Shown piece after piece: positions 40,907-50,196 of a stretch of 64,000 bases of DNA. This stretch comes from Levilactobacillus cerevisiae (GTDB taxonomy: Bacteria; Bacillota; Bacilli; Lactobacillales; Lactobacillaceae), in NCBI RefSeq assembly GCF_003946245.1, contig NZ_RHNN01000006.1, positions 62,001-126,000 of the forward strand, read 5' to 3'. Positions within the stretch are counted from its first letter, which is position 1; each line of letters starts with the position of its first letter. The notes beneath the pieces were generated by a model. That model was not told the origin of the DNA, searched no databases, and saw only the letters and a list, made by a program, of their open reading frames with translations. The position numbers were made by a program, and so were the translations under genes.

Positions 40907-43480
40907 TTAATCCACCGAAGCCAGCGCATCCAACATATTAATCCGCTTCAATTTTCGGTGCATGATGGCCATGACCAACAGGCTAAAGGCCAGCGTTAAC
41001 AGTGCCGCGTAGACGTAGCTCACCCAGTGAATGCCGGGGGAGAACATCAGGCTGTCGGTCTCGGCCGTAGTTAAAATGTAGCTGTGCAGCCAATCGCCCA
41101 GGAAGCAGCCAAAGAAGATGCCCAGCCCCGTCAAGATGAGGTTCTCCCGGAAGATGTACATGGTGACCTCGCCGTCATAGAAGCCCAGCACCTTGATGGT
41201 CGATAGCTCCCGAATCCGTTCGGAAACGTTGATATTGGTGAGGTTGTACAGCACCACCAACGCCAGCGCACCAGCCGCAACCACGAAGATCACGACCACC
41301 AGATTCATGGTGTCCAGCATCTGGAAATTGTTTTTCTTTTCCGTGCTCAGCAGGGTGACGTTCAACATGCCCAGAGTCTTCAACAGGTTATTGGCAAAGG
41401 CGTTCTGCTGCTTTTGCCCGTGGTGGTTAAACTGAACCAAGTTGCCATTGTAGACGGGTTTCGCCCCGAAAATCTGCTGGTAGTAGCTCGGGGACAGGTA
41501 GATGAAATGGTTGACGTAATTTTCCGCAATGGCCGCGATGCGCACGTGCTTGAGTGACCGATTGCCCAGTTTGATTGGCAGTTGGTCGCCGACCTTGACG
41601 TCGTAGAGCTTGGCCAATTTCTCGTCGATGATGGCGCCCCGATTGTTGAGGTGGTAGGCGGTGTGACTGATGCGGTTCCGCAGGACGACAAAACTGTTCA
41701 GGTCCTGGGGATGTTGCGGCACGCCCAGCGTGGCCGTTTGGTTGGCGACGTCTGAACGTTCCACCGTGACCTGGGATTGTTTCACGACCAGGTCATTTTT
41801 GTACAGTGACTGGCGGTGGAGCGCCTGTCGTTGCTTCGTCGTTTGCGAACCGTTACGAACAACGATGGCGTCATAGTGCCACAGCTGATTGAATTGTTTC
41901 ACACTGATGTCGCCGATAGAATCCTTCAGGCCGAAGCCGGTGATCATCATGGCCATACAGCCAGCGATGCCCAGCACCGTCATCAGGAGGCGTTGCTTGT
42001 AGCGAAAGAGATTACGGAGCGTGACTTTTTGATTGAAATTCAGCCGCCGCCACAGACCGTGCCAGCGTTCCAGCCAGAGCGTCTTCCCGGCCTTGGGCGC
42101 CTTCGGTTGCATCAACGTGGCCGGTAAGCTGTGCAAGTCGACCCGCAGGACAATCAGCGCGCTCCCAATGGTGCAGGCCAGCGCAATCACCAGCGCAATC
42201 AGAATGTCGCCCCAGAGGTATTGCACGTTGATGGCCGGCAGATTGTACATGCTGCCGTACGCCTGCGCGATGAAGCGGGGGAAAAAATTGACGCCGAAAC
42301 CCACGCCCAGCAACGTTCCCAAGAGACTGGCGAGCCCGCCGTAAAGAATAAACTCACTCCCAATGGTGGCATTGCTGTAGCCTAGAGCCTTCAGTGTCCC
42401 CATTTGGACCCGCAACTCGGCGACCATCCGCGTCATGGTCGTCAGGCAGATCAGGGCCGCAATCGCAATGAAAAATAGCGGGAAGACCGCGGACAGTGCC
42501 ACGACCCGTTGCGTATTCTCGTGGTATTCGCTGTACCCTGGATTGGCGGCGCGACTCGAGAACAGGTAGGTGGGTTGGGCAATCGCCGTGATGGCGGCCT
42601 GGGCGTGGGTGATTTGGGCCTGTGCCTTTTGCAAAACCGGTGAATTGGCCGGTAACTGTTGCGCTAGTGCTTGGACCTTAGCGGCTTGTGGCGCAAGTTT
42701 GGCTCGGGCCTGTCGCTGGAGTTGGGCCTGGCGTTTGGCCGCTTGGGGGGCTAACCAGCGTTTGAGCTGGGCTGAATTGGTCTTATTTAGGCGCTTATAT
42801 TTCGCCGTATAAGGCGTGACGCCGCGCAGATTCTTGAAGCCAACATCCACCCGGCTGGCAACCGTCTGTGTCAGCGTGCCCGGCTTGACCAGCGCGAAGT
42901 AATCCAGCGTTCCCTTGCCCACGGTCGTCACGCCGCGGGTGGTCCGCTCAATGTAGCGCGGGGAGTTCACGAAGCCGACAATCTTAAACGTCCGCCGGGT
43001 AAACTGGCGGTTCAAAGCGCTGGTTGTAGCGATGCGGTAGGTCGCGCCCAGCTTGAGGTTGGGCTGTAACGTCCGCGCCTGCTGGTCCAACACGATTTCG
43101 TTTGCGCGCCGGGGCAAATGGCCGCTGACCACCGTGACTCGGTTGAGCTTACCGCTGGGTAGTTCGGCCACCCGCACGACCTGATTGTTATTCAACTGAT
43201 TGATGTCTAAGTATTTCACGGCTTGATACGAAATCTGGTCGCGGTGCTGGTGCAAAACGGCTAGGTCGCTCTGGGTCACCCCAGCCGTTGATTGCACGCT
43301 GTTGGTGGCCAGGTTCTGCTTGGCGTAGTAATCCGTGGCCGCCTGCAACATGTCCGGTCCCGTAGCACGAATCCCCGTGTAGAAAGCGACGCCGAGAAAG
43401 ATGATCAGCATGATTGAGATGAACCGGGCCTTCGAGCTGCCAATTTCACGCAGTAAAAGTTTCCAAAAACTCTTTGTCAT
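40907..43480 (-). CDS. FtsX-family ABC transporter permease (large form)
   Basis: An 857-residue permease with an N-terminal helix, a large extracellular domain (residues ~45-330), three helices beginning VVALSAVFPLFFIAIAALI near residue 330, a second extracellular region, and three C-terminal helices ending near NMLDALASVD. This duplicated FtsX plan matches MacB-like or BceB-like exporters acting on peptides, lipids or lipoproteins. The extracellular domain includes an Ala/Gln-rich coiled stretch (AAKRQAQLQRQARAKLAPQ). ATG 43480 is favoured by the GGTAGGTGG just upstream, which overlaps the ATPase stop. Confidence 0.85.
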   Translation of the reverse strand: MTKSFWKLLLREIGSSKARFISIMLIIFLGVAFYTGIRATGPDMLQAATDYYAKQNLATNSVQSTAGVTQSDLAVLHQHRDQISYQAVKYLDINQLNNNQVVRVAELPSGKLNRVTVVSGHLPRRANEIVLDQQARTLQPNLKLGATYRIATTSALNRQFTRRTFKIVGFVNSPRYIERTTRGVTTVGKGTLDYFALVKPGTLTQTVASRVDVGFKNLRGVTPYTAKYKRLNKTNSAQLKRWLAPQAAKRQAQLQRQARAKLAPQAAKVQALAQQLPANSPVLQKAQAQITHAQAAITAIAQPTYLFSSRAANPGYSEYHENTQRVVALSAVFPLFFIAIAALICLTTMTRMVAELRVQMGTLKALGYSNATIGSEFILYGGLASLLGTLLGVGFGVNFFPRFIAQAYGSMYNLPAINVQYLWGDILIALVIALACTIGSALIVLRVDLHSLPATLMQPKAPKAGKTLWLERWHGLWRRLNFNQKVTLRNLFRYKQRLLMTVLGIAGCMAMMITGFGLKDSIGDISVKQFNQLWHYDAIVVRNGSQTTKQRQALHRQSLYKNDLVVKQSQVTVERSDVANQTATLGVPQHPQDLNSFVVLRNRISHTAYHLNNRGAIIDEKLAKLYDVKVGDQLPIKLGNRSLKHVRIAAIAENYVNHFIYLSPSYYQQIFGAKPVYNGNLVQFNHHGQKQQNAFANNLLKTLGMLNVTLLSTEKKNNFQMLDTMNLVVVIFVVAAGALALVVLYNLTNINVSERIRELSTIKVLGFYDGEVTMYIFRENLILTGLGIFFGCFLGDWLHSYILTTAETDSLMFSPGIHWVSYVYAALLTLAFSLLVMAIMHRKLKRINMLDALASVD

Positions 43481-43489
43481 GGTCGCCAC

Positions 43490-44191
43490 CTACCATTCAA
43501 TGGCGGCGATGGGCGTCGGGTCGGGGTTCTGCTGAATCGACTGCACCTTGGCGTCATTAATATGAATAATTTGATCGCCCATCTTGGCAATGGCGCCGTT
43601 GTGGGTCACGATGATGACGGTCATATTGGTCTGGCGCGCGCCGTCCTGAATGACTTGGAGTACCTGCTTGCCAGTCTGATAATCCAGCGCGCCGGTGGGC
43701 TCGTCGCACAATAACAGTTTGGGATTCTTGGCAATCGCCCGGGCAATCGCGACCCGCTGCTGTTCACCACCGGAGAGTTGCGCGGGAAAATTGCCGGCGC
43801 GGTCAGCCAGGCCCACGAGTCCCAACGTTTCGTCCACGTCGCGGGCATCGCTGGTAATTTGCGAGGCCAGTTCGACGTTTTCCTTGGCGGTCAGGTTGGG
43901 GACCAGGTTGTAAAATTGAAAGACAAAGCCCACGTCCTGGCGGCGGTAGGTAGTGAGTTGCTTGGGCGTGAACCGGGCAATGTCGGTGCCGTCAATCAGG
44001 ACTTGGCCACTGGTTGGGCTGTCCATGCCACCGAGAATGTTGAGCAGCGTCGACTTGCCCGCGCCACTGGGCCCAAGAATCGTGACCACTTGGCCGCGTT
44101 CCACGCTAAAGGTGAGGGCGTCGTTGGCAATGGTGGTCTGGTCGCCCTGGGTGAAGGATCTGGTTTCGTTTTTAACTTCTATGTAGGCCAT
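43490..44191 (-). CDS. ABC exporter ATPase, MacB/LolD type
   Basis: A 233-residue ATPase. Walker A is GPSGAGKST near residue 42, the signature [12 protein letters not shown], Walker [13 protein letters not shown] and the H-loop VTHNG, the set typical of LolD/MacB partners of FtsX permeases. It precedes the permease gene directly and they form a two-gene operon. No adjacent two-component system is seen, so an antibiotic-peptide sensing role is not supported. Confidence 0.88.
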   Translation of the reverse strand: MAYIEVKNETRSFTQGDQTTIANDALTFSVERGQVVTILGPSGAGKSTLLNILGGMDSPTSGQVLIDGTDIARFTPKQLTTYRRQDVGFVFQFYNLVPNLTAKENVELASQITSDARDVDETLGLVGLADRAGNFPAQLSGGEQQRVAIARAIAKNPKLLLCDEPTGALDYQTGKQVLQVIQDGARQTNMTVIIVTHNGAIAKMGDQIIHINDAKVQSIQQNPDPTPIAAIEW

Positions 44192-44324
44192 ATTTAGGTC
44201 TCGCTTTCGTCTAAATTAGGATGTTGCTGGTAAGCCACGATGGTTTGCGTTTTAGCATAACCTAATTGTAGGCGGAAACCAGCCGCAACACAATGGTAAC
44301 CGGTTACACTAGTGGGTGACTGCC

Positions 44325-44500
44325 GGCTTGCCGTTCGCCAAATTTAGGCTGGAACGCTGTCGGTAGGACGGCCCAAGCCGAAGGACGGTCTTGATCCTCG
44401 CTTTGAACCGCCAAACTCGGCGTTTCAAAGTCGCCATTTTCCAAGAAACCCCAATGGAAAATCCTACGGCTGAGCCTAAATTTGGCTCACTCATGCCTAC
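44325..44500 (+). repeat. Structured intergenic element B, copy 3
   Basis: Outer stem GCCAAATTTAGGC (44337-44349) with its perfect complement (44474-44486). Inside are CTTTGAA/TTCAAAG extended by CGCC/GGCG and ATTTTCCA/TGGAAAAT. The conserved strands CTGGAACGCTG and CGGCTGA are in the same places as in copies 1 and 2. The rest of the 44192-44610 gap shows no gene. Confidence 0.75.
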
Positions 44501-44610
44501 GTTGATCAGGCAAATTTCAGTTGTTGAATGCTCACCAGAATAGTAATTTTTACCATGACGTCTCTAATAGCTGCCAGTCGTTCACTGTCATGATGGGTGA
44601 GGAACACGAA

Positions 44611-44642
44611 AAAGGCAATCCTCAATTAGCGGGGATTGCCTG
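44611..44642 (-). terminator. Terminator of the DUF2255 gene
   Basis: On the minus strand GGCAATCCCC pairs with GGATTGCC followed by TTTTT. Confidence 0.75.
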
Positions 44643-44663
44643 TCCGTGTTTATTTTCGTAATT

Positions 44664-45053
44664 TTAGCGAGGCAAGACGTGCAGCGTCGCGTAAACGGGG
44701 CCCTCAGAAATCATCTTAGGCAGGGACTTTTGGCCGTCGTACTTGGCCTTGTAGGCTGCGGTGATCTTGGCGTCCAGTTCAGCGGAGTGGTCGGCCATTT
44801 CAAAACGGGTGGCGAAGTTGTTGTCGCCTACGCTGATTTCGCCAGCACATTGTGCCGTTGCGGCCATAAACCACTTGGTTTGGTCGCCGTTCCAGCCGCG
44901 GGAGTAAACGCTACCATCCACGATGACTTCCCAGATAGGGGATTCCTCTTCAAAGGTGGTCATGTCGGGGTTGTAAGGCTTCATGGTTAACGTGTGGTTG
45001 TTTGCAAACATCTCTAATTGTTCAGTCGTCCATTGTGTAGTTGTTGTATCCAT
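44664..45053 (-). CDS. DUF2255 family protein
   Basis: A 129-residue protein with the DUF2255 pattern: IWEVIVDGSVYSRGWNGDQTKWF near residue 40, and the conserved ending in AAYKAKYDGQKSLPKM. The fold resembles a split beta-barrel of flavin-reductase-like proteins, and genes of this family tend to sit beside oxidoreductases, as here beside the aldo/keto reductase at 45435. Function is not known. A second member is at 49428. Start has GGAGGAA upstream. Confidence 0.75.
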   Translation of the reverse strand: MDTTTTQWTTEQLEMFANNHTLTMKPYNPDMTTFEEESPIWEVIVDGSVYSRGWNGDQTKWFMAATAQCAGEISVGDNNFATRFEMADHSAELDAKITAAYKAKYDGQKSLPKMISEGPVYATLHVLPR

Positions 45054-45371
45054 AGGTAAATTCCTCCATTATTCTGCGAGTTCGTGTCAACGGTTAGTCA
45101 GCCGCGTCTGCGAGAACGCGGGAGAATTTCTTGTCTTTCACTTACAATTCGTAAGTATATACCGTTTGAATATAATTGCAAATACAAATCATGATTAAAA
45201 TGGCAAATAGTAGTGGAATTTACTGTTCGCTTTAGGATTTTAAATGGTCGCCAATCCGTGATTTAACGGTATTTCTAACGGTTTAGCACGTGATTAGTGA
45301 ATAGCCAGAAAAATCAGATAAATAAATTAACTGATTGGGTGATAAGCCAGCAAAAAAATTTGAAATTTCCC

Positions 45372-45402
45372 TTGCCTTAGTCCCACACGAAGGTATTATA
45401 CT
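45372..45402 (+). promoter_or_regulatory. MerR-type promoter upstream of an aldo/keto reductase
   Basis: TTGCCT (45372-45377), a 19-bp spacer and TATACT (45397-45402). The spacer region holds a short dyad CCTT (45375-45378) and AAGG (45390-45393). The long spacer is typical of MerR-activated promoters; the regulator would have to be encoded elsewhere. Confidence 0.55.
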
Positions 45403-45434
45403 CAGAACCATAAGCAATCAAGGAGGAATGACAC

Positions 45435-46280
45435 ATGCCAACAATTACGGATACATTTGATTTGAATAACGGACTCAAGATGCCCAAGGTTGGGTTTGGA
45501 ACCTGGCAAACGCGCCCAGGCAAGGAAACGGTCGATGCCGTCAGTAACGCACTGAAGGCCGGTTACCGCTTCATTGATACCGCCAAGGCGTACGAAAACG
45601 AACAGAGTGTCGGCGAAGCCATCGCTGCTAGCGACGTGGCCCGCGAAGACATCTTTGTCCAAACGAAACTGCCCGCTGAATCCAAGAGTTATGACGCCGC
45701 ACTGGCTGATTTTGACAGCAGTTTAGCCGCCTTAAACTTGGACTACGTGGATTCTTACATTATTCACGCGCCATGGCCATGGGCCCAAATGGGTTCCAAC
45801 CATGACGCAGATAATCGCGACGTTTGGCGTGCGATGCAAGACATCTATGACAGTGGCCGGGCCAAGTCAATTGGAGTCTCGAACTTCAATTCACATGACC
45901 TGGAAAACCTGTTAACGTGGGATGGCTTGACAGTGACGCCTGCCGTTGACCAGATTCAATACTACGTCGGTCATACGCAGGACTCCATCGTCAAGACGGC
46001 TGAGGCCAACAAGATCGTGGTCCAAGCCTACTCACCATTAGCAACCGGTGGCTTGGTAGACAGTCCAGAACTGGAACGCGTCGCTGGCAACTACGGCGTC
46101 TCAATTCCACAACTGGCTTTACGTTTCGTCATCCAAAATGGCGTAGCGCCACTACCAAAGGCCCGCGCAATGGCCCACGTGGAAGCCAACGCCCAATTAG
46201 ATTTCGAAATCAACGACAAGGACATGGCCTTCTTGAACCGCCTGAGCGACGCCAATGGCTGGCATCCGGTGGGAGATTAG
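45435..46280 (+). CDS. Aldo/keto reductase
   Basis: A 281-residue NADPH-dependent TIM-barrel reductase of the 2,5-diketogluconate-reductase type. The catalytic tetrad is present: Asp and Tyr in FIDTAKAYENE, Lys in QTKLPA and His in YIIHAPW. VGVSNFNSHDL-like SIGVSNFNSHDLENL and PLPKAR near the end fit the family. AAGGAGG precedes the ATG. The MerR-type promoter upstream points to induction by reactive aldehydes or similar stress. Followed by element A copy 3. Confidence 0.9.
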   Translation: MPTITDTFDLNNGLKMPKVGFGTWQTRPGKETVDAVSNALKAGYRFIDTAKAYENEQSVGEAIAASDVAREDIFVQTKLPAESKSYDAALADFDSSLAALNLDYVDSYIIHAPWPWAQMGSNHDADNRDVWRAMQDIYDSGRAKSIGVSNFNSHDLENLLTWDGLTVTPAVDQIQYYVGHTQDSIVKTAEANKIVVQAYSPLATGGLVDSPELERVAGNYGVSIPQLALRFVIQNGVAPLPKARAMAHVEANAQLDFEINDKDMAFLNRLSDANGWHPVGD

Positions 46281-46287
46281 GGAAAAG

Positions 46288-46402
46288 AGCGCGGAGCAGG
46301 GCGGTCAGCTGGCGAGCATTAACGGCGCTAAGTGAATAACCCCGGGCTTGGGTTATTTGCTTAGCGTTGTTAAGCGGAACCAGTTGCCCTGCGGAGCGCG
46401 TT
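46288..46402 (+). repeat. Structured intergenic element A, copy 3
   Basis: GCAGGGC...AGCTGG pairs with CCAGTTGCCCTGC; inner stem CGCTAAG/CTTAGCG and AATAACCC/GGGTTATT with loop CGGGCTT. These stem sequences differ from copies 1, 2 and 4 on both sides. The strands CTGGCGAGCATTAA and TTAAGCGGAACC are conserved. Confidence 0.75.
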
Positions 46403-46505
46403 TCAGAGGCTGCCAGGACCAGGATATAATGGCGAGAGCCAGTCCAAGTCCCTAAGCTATCCCGAACCAAACAAGTTTCCAATAACGATGATTTAAAGCA
46501 ACGCT

Positions 46506-46609
46506 AAAGAATCAAGGTATCGAGGGTATCAAGATACTAAAGAATCAAAGTACTAAGGTACCAAAGACACAAAGTCTCAAAGTACCAAGAACCAAAGCCC
46601 CAAAGAATC
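46506..46609 (+). repeat. Degenerate tandem array of an 8-base unit
   Basis: Thirteen units with consensus AAAGNNNC run without interruption: for example AAAGAATC, AAGGTATC, AAGATACT, AAAGTACT, AAGGTACC, AAAGACAC, AAAGTCTC, AAAGTACC, AAAGCCCC. One unit has nine and one seven bases. The purine start is constant while the middle varies. The stretch is not translated in any good frame. Confidence 0.7.
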
Positions 46610-46656
46610 ACCCAGGTTTCCCATCAAGAAACCATAACCAACACGCAACATAACAA

Positions 46657-46702
46657 TCAAAAAATCCGCACTGATACTCCCCCGTATCGGCGCGGATTTT
46701 TT
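46657..46702. terminator. Intrinsic terminator
   Basis: AAAAAATCCGCACTGATAC pairs with GTATCGGCGCGGATTTTTT. Confidence 0.85.
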
Positions 46703-46901
46703 GACACTCGTCTATGCACATACGAGGTTGGAAATGTCAGTTTCATATTTGTGAGCATGATTCTTTTAAACCCTAAGACATTATTAAATCAAACGATTTC
46801 TAGGTACAAGCAATTGCATCCGTTAGTGAAACCCGGTAAAATTCACGCAATCGGTGTGCACAGCCGAGGTTACTAAGGGATTGAGAGAGGAAGATAGTCA
46901 C

Positions 46902-47648
46902 GTGAAAATTTTCAGAAGACTGACAGTTGTGGGCCTTCTGGTATTGGCGTTTGGGTGGTTGAGAACGCAACCGGAACTGGTAAACGCGGCCACGACCCGT
47001 GCCAGTCAAGAATGGCAACGGCTCACCGCGGTGGTGGCCCAGCAGGTCGTGCCAACCACGACCACGAATCAGTCAAGTAGCAGTCAGCCGACAACGACGC
47101 GGACCAAGGGCACGCTTTGGCGCAATACCAAGGAGCGTGCTAGTCAGGCTAAGGTCACGACGACGCCAATTGAAGCCATTGTGCAAGGGGTTCAGTTGGG
47201 GCGCACGTACCATTATCAGTTTGCGGATAATCTCCCGGCGGCTGGGAAACGGGCCTTTCAGCAGGCTGTTCAGGTTTATAATCAGACCGGAATCGTCCGG
47301 CTGGTACCGGGAACGGCCAGTCAAAGTGGCAACCAGATTACCTTCAAGGCCTATCACAAACAGATGCCGGCGGGCGACACGACCCTGGAATTGGGTCACG
47401 GGGGGCCACAGATTACGCAGAAGATTTCAATCAGCGGCCTGACCTCGCGTAACGCGGCCACGGCCAGCTTGAATGCCACGTATCCCGAGGCATTGCGCGC
47501 TTCAGTGGCGATTCATGAGCTCGGCCACGCGTTAGGCCTCGACCACAGCAATGCAACAACTTCAGTGATGTATCCGTTAGACCAAGGGCGGACGTCGTTG
47601 GCGAAAGCCGATGTCGCCAGTCTCAAGGCAATTTACGAACAGAGTTAG
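46902..47648 (+). CDS. Secreted matrixin-type zinc metalloprotease
   Basis: A 248-residue exported protease. GTG 46902 follows GAGGAAG and gives a signal peptide LTVVGLLVLAFGWLRT with probable cleavage near VNAA. A Thr/Ser-rich linker (residues 45-75) precedes the catalytic domain. The zinc motif is HELGHALGLDH near residue 207, followed by the Met-turn SVMYP, together the metzincin signature of M10 peptidases. Small M10 proteases of this kind occur in lactobacilli; substrates are unknown. A terminator follows. Confidence 0.87.
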   Translation: MKIFRRLTVVGLLVLAFGWLRTQPELVNAATTRASQEWQRLTAVVAQQVVPTTTTNQSSSSQPTTTRTKGTLWRNTKERASQAKVTTTPIEAIVQGVQLGRTYHYQFADNLPAAGKRAFQQAVQVYNQTGIVRLVPGTASQSGNQITFKAYHKQMPAGDTTLELGHGGPQITQKISISGLTSRNAATASLNATYPEALRASVAIHELGHALGLDHSNATTSVMYPLDQGRTSLAKADVASLKAIYEQS

Positions 47649-47655
47649 CTGTATA

Positions 47656-47702
47656 CAAAAATCCCCAGCTACCGCGAAATGGCGGTGACCGGGGATTTTT
47701 AA
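47656..47702 (+). terminator. Intrinsic terminator
   Basis: AAAAATCCCCAGCTACCGC pairs with GCGGTGACCGGGGATTTTT. Confidence 0.85.
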
Positions 47703-47772
47703 GATTCTATCTATGCCTAAAAGCTATGAATAATGATTTAATCTAGGTATTGGATATAGTTGTGCCCGCCAG

Positions 47773-47790
47773 CTATACTACTCGGTATAG
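47773..47790. promoter_or_regulatory. Palindromic operator overlapping the -10 of an acetyltransferase gene
   Basis: CTATAC-TACTCG-GTATAG. The first arm contains a possible -10 TATACT, with TTGGAT 18 bases upstream. The neighbouring LysR protein (48401) is a candidate ligand. Confidence 0.5.
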
Positions 47791-47813
47791 AAACACGTAA
47801 AGGAGCGGTAAAA

Positions 47814-48404
47814 ATGACAGAATCAGCAATTTTCCAACGGGCACTCGCGGGCAAGCCCTTGGATTTCACGGGCGAGGATTTTCAAAAAATCAATCAGACC
47901 GTCCAGCGGACCCAGGAACTCTTGAAAAAGTTCAACCACATTGACCAAACGGCTGAACAGCGGCGCGCCACGTTAAGTCAGGTTGTCGGCTACAGTGTGC
48001 CGGTGTCGGCTGAAATCAACGCGCCCGTCCACAGCGACTTTGGGCCGCACATCTTTATCAGTGACCACGTATTTGTGAATCAGGGCGTGATGTTCGTGGA
48101 TCTGGGCGGCATTTACCTAGGCGACGGGGCACTGATTGGCCCCGGGACCATGCTGATTACGGTCAACCATTTGGAAGACCCCGCCCACAGACGCGACGTT
48201 CAGGCGCAGGCCATCCACATTGAAAAGAATGCCTGGGTTGGCGCCGGCGCCATGATTCTCCCGGGCGTGACGGTGGGCGAAAACGCCATCGTCGGGGCTG
48301 GGGCAATCGTGACCAAGGACGTGCCGGCCAATATGATTGTGGTGGGGTCGCCCGCCAGAGTTTTGCGGCGCGTCAAGGGGACGGCGGCGGAACAAAACGA
48401 CTAG
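47814..48404 (+). CDS. Hexapeptide-repeat O-acetyltransferase
   Basis: A 196-residue beta-helix acetyltransferase. The N-terminal part (FQRALAGKPLDFTGEDF) is a variant Mac domain; repeats include HIFISDHVFVNQGVMFVDLGG and NAWVGAGAMILPGVTVGENAIVGAGAIV. The catalytic histidine is in TVNHLEDPAHRRD near residue 118. ATG 47814 has AAAGGAGCGG upstream; the longer frame crosses the promoter. Its stop overlaps the stop of the convergent LysR gene by three bases. Confidence 0.85.
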   Translation: MTESAIFQRALAGKPLDFTGEDFQKINQTVQRTQELLKKFNHIDQTAEQRRATLSQVVGYSVPVSAEINAPVHSDFGPHIFISDHVFVNQGVMFVDLGGIYLGDGALIGPGTMLITVNHLEDPAHRRDVQAQAIHIEKNAWVGAGAMILPGVTVGENAIVGAGAIVTKDVPANMIVVGSPARVLRRVKGTAAEQND

Positions 48405-49282
48405 TTGTCGGTTGGCGCCAACTCTGTTCTGACCTGCGCCAAGAGGGCTTGGGCCGCAGCCGATAAACGCTGGCCCTTCAACCACACTAGGCTGGAGCCG
48501 GAAGACATCCGCGGTGCGAGTGGCACGAAGGTCAGATCGGATTGATTGGTGTTAATGATGCCGTCGAGTCCCAGCGCGTTGCCCACCCCGGCGGAGACCA
48601 ATAGCGATGCGTTGTAGAGCAGGTTGTACGTGGCCGTCACGGTTAAATTGGCTTGCGTGAACCCGAAGAGGTCGTGGATCCGATTGGCACCGCCCTGTTG
48701 AGGCAAGATCAGTTTCGTTTGCGCCACGTCCGCCAGACTAACTGTGGCCTGTTGCGCTAGCGGCGAGCTGTTCTGCACCAGCAGGCCCCAACGACTTTCG
48801 CCGGGTAACCGGAGGAAATCGTAGTCGGTCTTATCGACGGGCTCCATGACGACGCCGAAATCAAAGACCCCGGAGCTGAGTTGTTGGTGGATGTTCGCGG
48901 CGTCGGTACTGACGAGGTTAATTTGAACGTGGGGATGGGCTTGATTGAGGTGGCCAATGGCCTGGGCGACCGTCAACATGCTCCGGGCCTCGGCGCTACC
49001 GACGAAGACGGAACCGCTGATGTCCTTGGCCTGATGAATGTTGGCCAGCGTCTTGTCGGTCAACGAGAGAATCTGGCGGGCCTGATTGGCAAAGTATTCG
49101 CCGTCGGTGGTCAGTTGAATAGTCCGGTTCCCCCGTTCAAAGAGGGTCGTGCCGAGCTCGTCTTCCAGCTCCTTTAACTGCCGGGACACGGTGGGCTGGG
49201 ACACGTGTAACCGCTCGGAGGCCTTACTAATGTTTTTTTCCTGAACAACCATTAAAAAGTAACGCAACACACGTAGTTCCAA
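48401..49282 (-). CDS. LysR family transcriptional regulator
   Basis: A 293-residue regulator: LRYFLMVVQEKNISKASERL opens the winged helix and HVSQPTVSRQLKELEDELG is the recognition helix. The effector domain starts near residue 90 (GSVFVGSAEARSM). It is convergent with the acetyltransferase at 47814 and divergent from the DUF2255-MerR-AKR unit at 49428, so it could control either. A dyad typical of LysR sites lies in the divergent region. Confidence 0.88.
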   Translation of the reverse strand: MELRVLRYFLMVVQEKNISKASERLHVSQPTVSRQLKELEDELGTTLFERGNRTIQLTTDGEYFANQARQILSLTDKTLANIHQAKDISGSVFVGSAEARSMLTVAQAIGHLNQAHPHVQINLVSTDAANIHQQLSSGVFDFGVVMEPVDKTDYDFLRLPGESRWGLLVQNSSPLAQQATVSLADVAQTKLILPQQGGANRIHDLFGFTQANLTVTATYNLLYNASLLVSAGVGNALGLDGIINTNQSDLTFVPLAPRMSSGSSLVWLKGQRLSAAAQALLAQVRTELAPTDN

Positions 49283-49342
49283 GATAATCGACTCCTTTGG
49301 CTGACTGACCCGAAGATGGGGCCATATAACTCATCTGTATAG

Positions 49343-49362
49343 TGCTTGCCTTAATCTAAGCA
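49343..49362. promoter_or_regulatory. LysR-type dyad in a divergent intergenic region
   Basis: TGCTT (49343-49347), ten bases, AAGCA (49358-49362). Spacing and symmetry resemble LysR boxes, and the LysR gene starts 60 bases away. Confidence 0.4.
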
Positions 49363-49427
49363 TGCCACATAGGCGAAGTCAACTCAGACGGCAGTCTTGG
49401 TAAATAAAAATGATTGGAGTGAGCAAC

Positions 49428-49811
49428 ATGAAAGAATGGACGTCAACCCGGCTGCAAGCGTTTGCGGTCGCCGATGATCTCCGCATCTCGCCATTTTACA
49501 GCGATGGCCGGACCTATGGCACACCGACCTGGATTTGGTCGGTGGTGGTCGGCAACCACTTGTACGTGCGCGCCTGGAACGGACCGCAATCGTCATGGTA
49601 CCAGTCCGCGGTGGCCCAACGAGCGGGCCGGATTTACTTGGCGGGGTGTAATTTCAACGTCACCTTTACCCCGGTGGCCAGTCAACCCGCACTGACGGCC
49701 ACCGTGGACGCCGCTTATCGGCGCAAGTACGTGGAGAGTGACTACCTGTTGCCAATGCTGCAGGCGGGACCGCGGTCGGCGACGGTAGAAATTCTACCAG
49801 AAAACTTATAG
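49428..49811 (+). CDS. DUF2255 family protein
   Basis: A 127-residue protein related to that at 44664: WIWSVVVGNHLYVRAWNGPQSSWYQ near residue 38 and DAAYRRKYVESDYLLPML near the end. ATG 49428 is preferred over 49410 because GGAGTGAG then lies at good distance. It heads a probable operon with a MerR gene and an aldo/keto reductase remnant. Role unknown; association with redox genes is repeated in both copies. Confidence 0.75.
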   Translation: MKEWTSTRLQAFAVADDLRISPFYSDGRTYGTPTWIWSVVVGNHLYVRAWNGPQSSWYQSAVAQRAGRIYLAGCNFNVTFTPVASQPALTATVDAAYRRKYVESDYLLPMLQAGPRSATVEILPENL

Positions 49812-49830
49812 AAACGAGGAGGGATGCCAA

Positions 49831-50196
49831 GTGAAAATTAATGAGGCCGCGAAACGCCTGCACACCAGTGCGTGGACGCTACGCTACTATGAACAAATTG
49901 CCTTGATTGCGCCGGTCACCCGGATCAGCGGGATGCGCGACTATGACGAAACGACGATTGCCCAGCTCCAAAAAATTCTCGACTGGCGGGCTTGCGGCGT
50001 GACGCTGGACGAAATCAAACAGTTGGCGCAGCTGGATTTACAAGACGACACTGGAGAATCGCAGCGTGAAATTTTACGCAACCAAGCCGGCGTGTTGCGC
50101 GACCAAATTGCTCACTTGCAAGGTTCCCTGAATCGCCTGGAAACGCAGATAGAACACTTACCAACTAAGGAGTTGATGACTAGTGGTTTACACTAA
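49831..50196 (+). CDS. MerR family transcriptional regulator
   Basis: A 121-residue regulator: [25 protein letters not shown] and [19 protein letters not shown] form the DNA-binding part, with a long coiled-coil helix near residues 75-112. No metal-binding cysteines. GTG 49831 has GAGGAGGGA upstream. The gene overlaps the start of the aldo/keto reductase remnant by 14 bases, so its presumed target gene in this unit is damaged. It could still act on other promoters such as that at 45372. Confidence 0.85.
   Translation: MKINEAAKRLHTSAWTLRYYEQIALIAPVTRISGMRDYDETTIAQLQKILDWRACGVTLDEIKQLAQLDLQDDTGESQREILRNQAGVLRDQIAHLQGSLNRLETQIEHLPTKELMTSGLH

Noticed and set aside
47817-47900. Possible second start of the acetyltransferase within the long frame from 47760
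   Set aside because: Codons before 47814 run through the promoter and operator; AAAGGAGCGG fixes ATG 47814.
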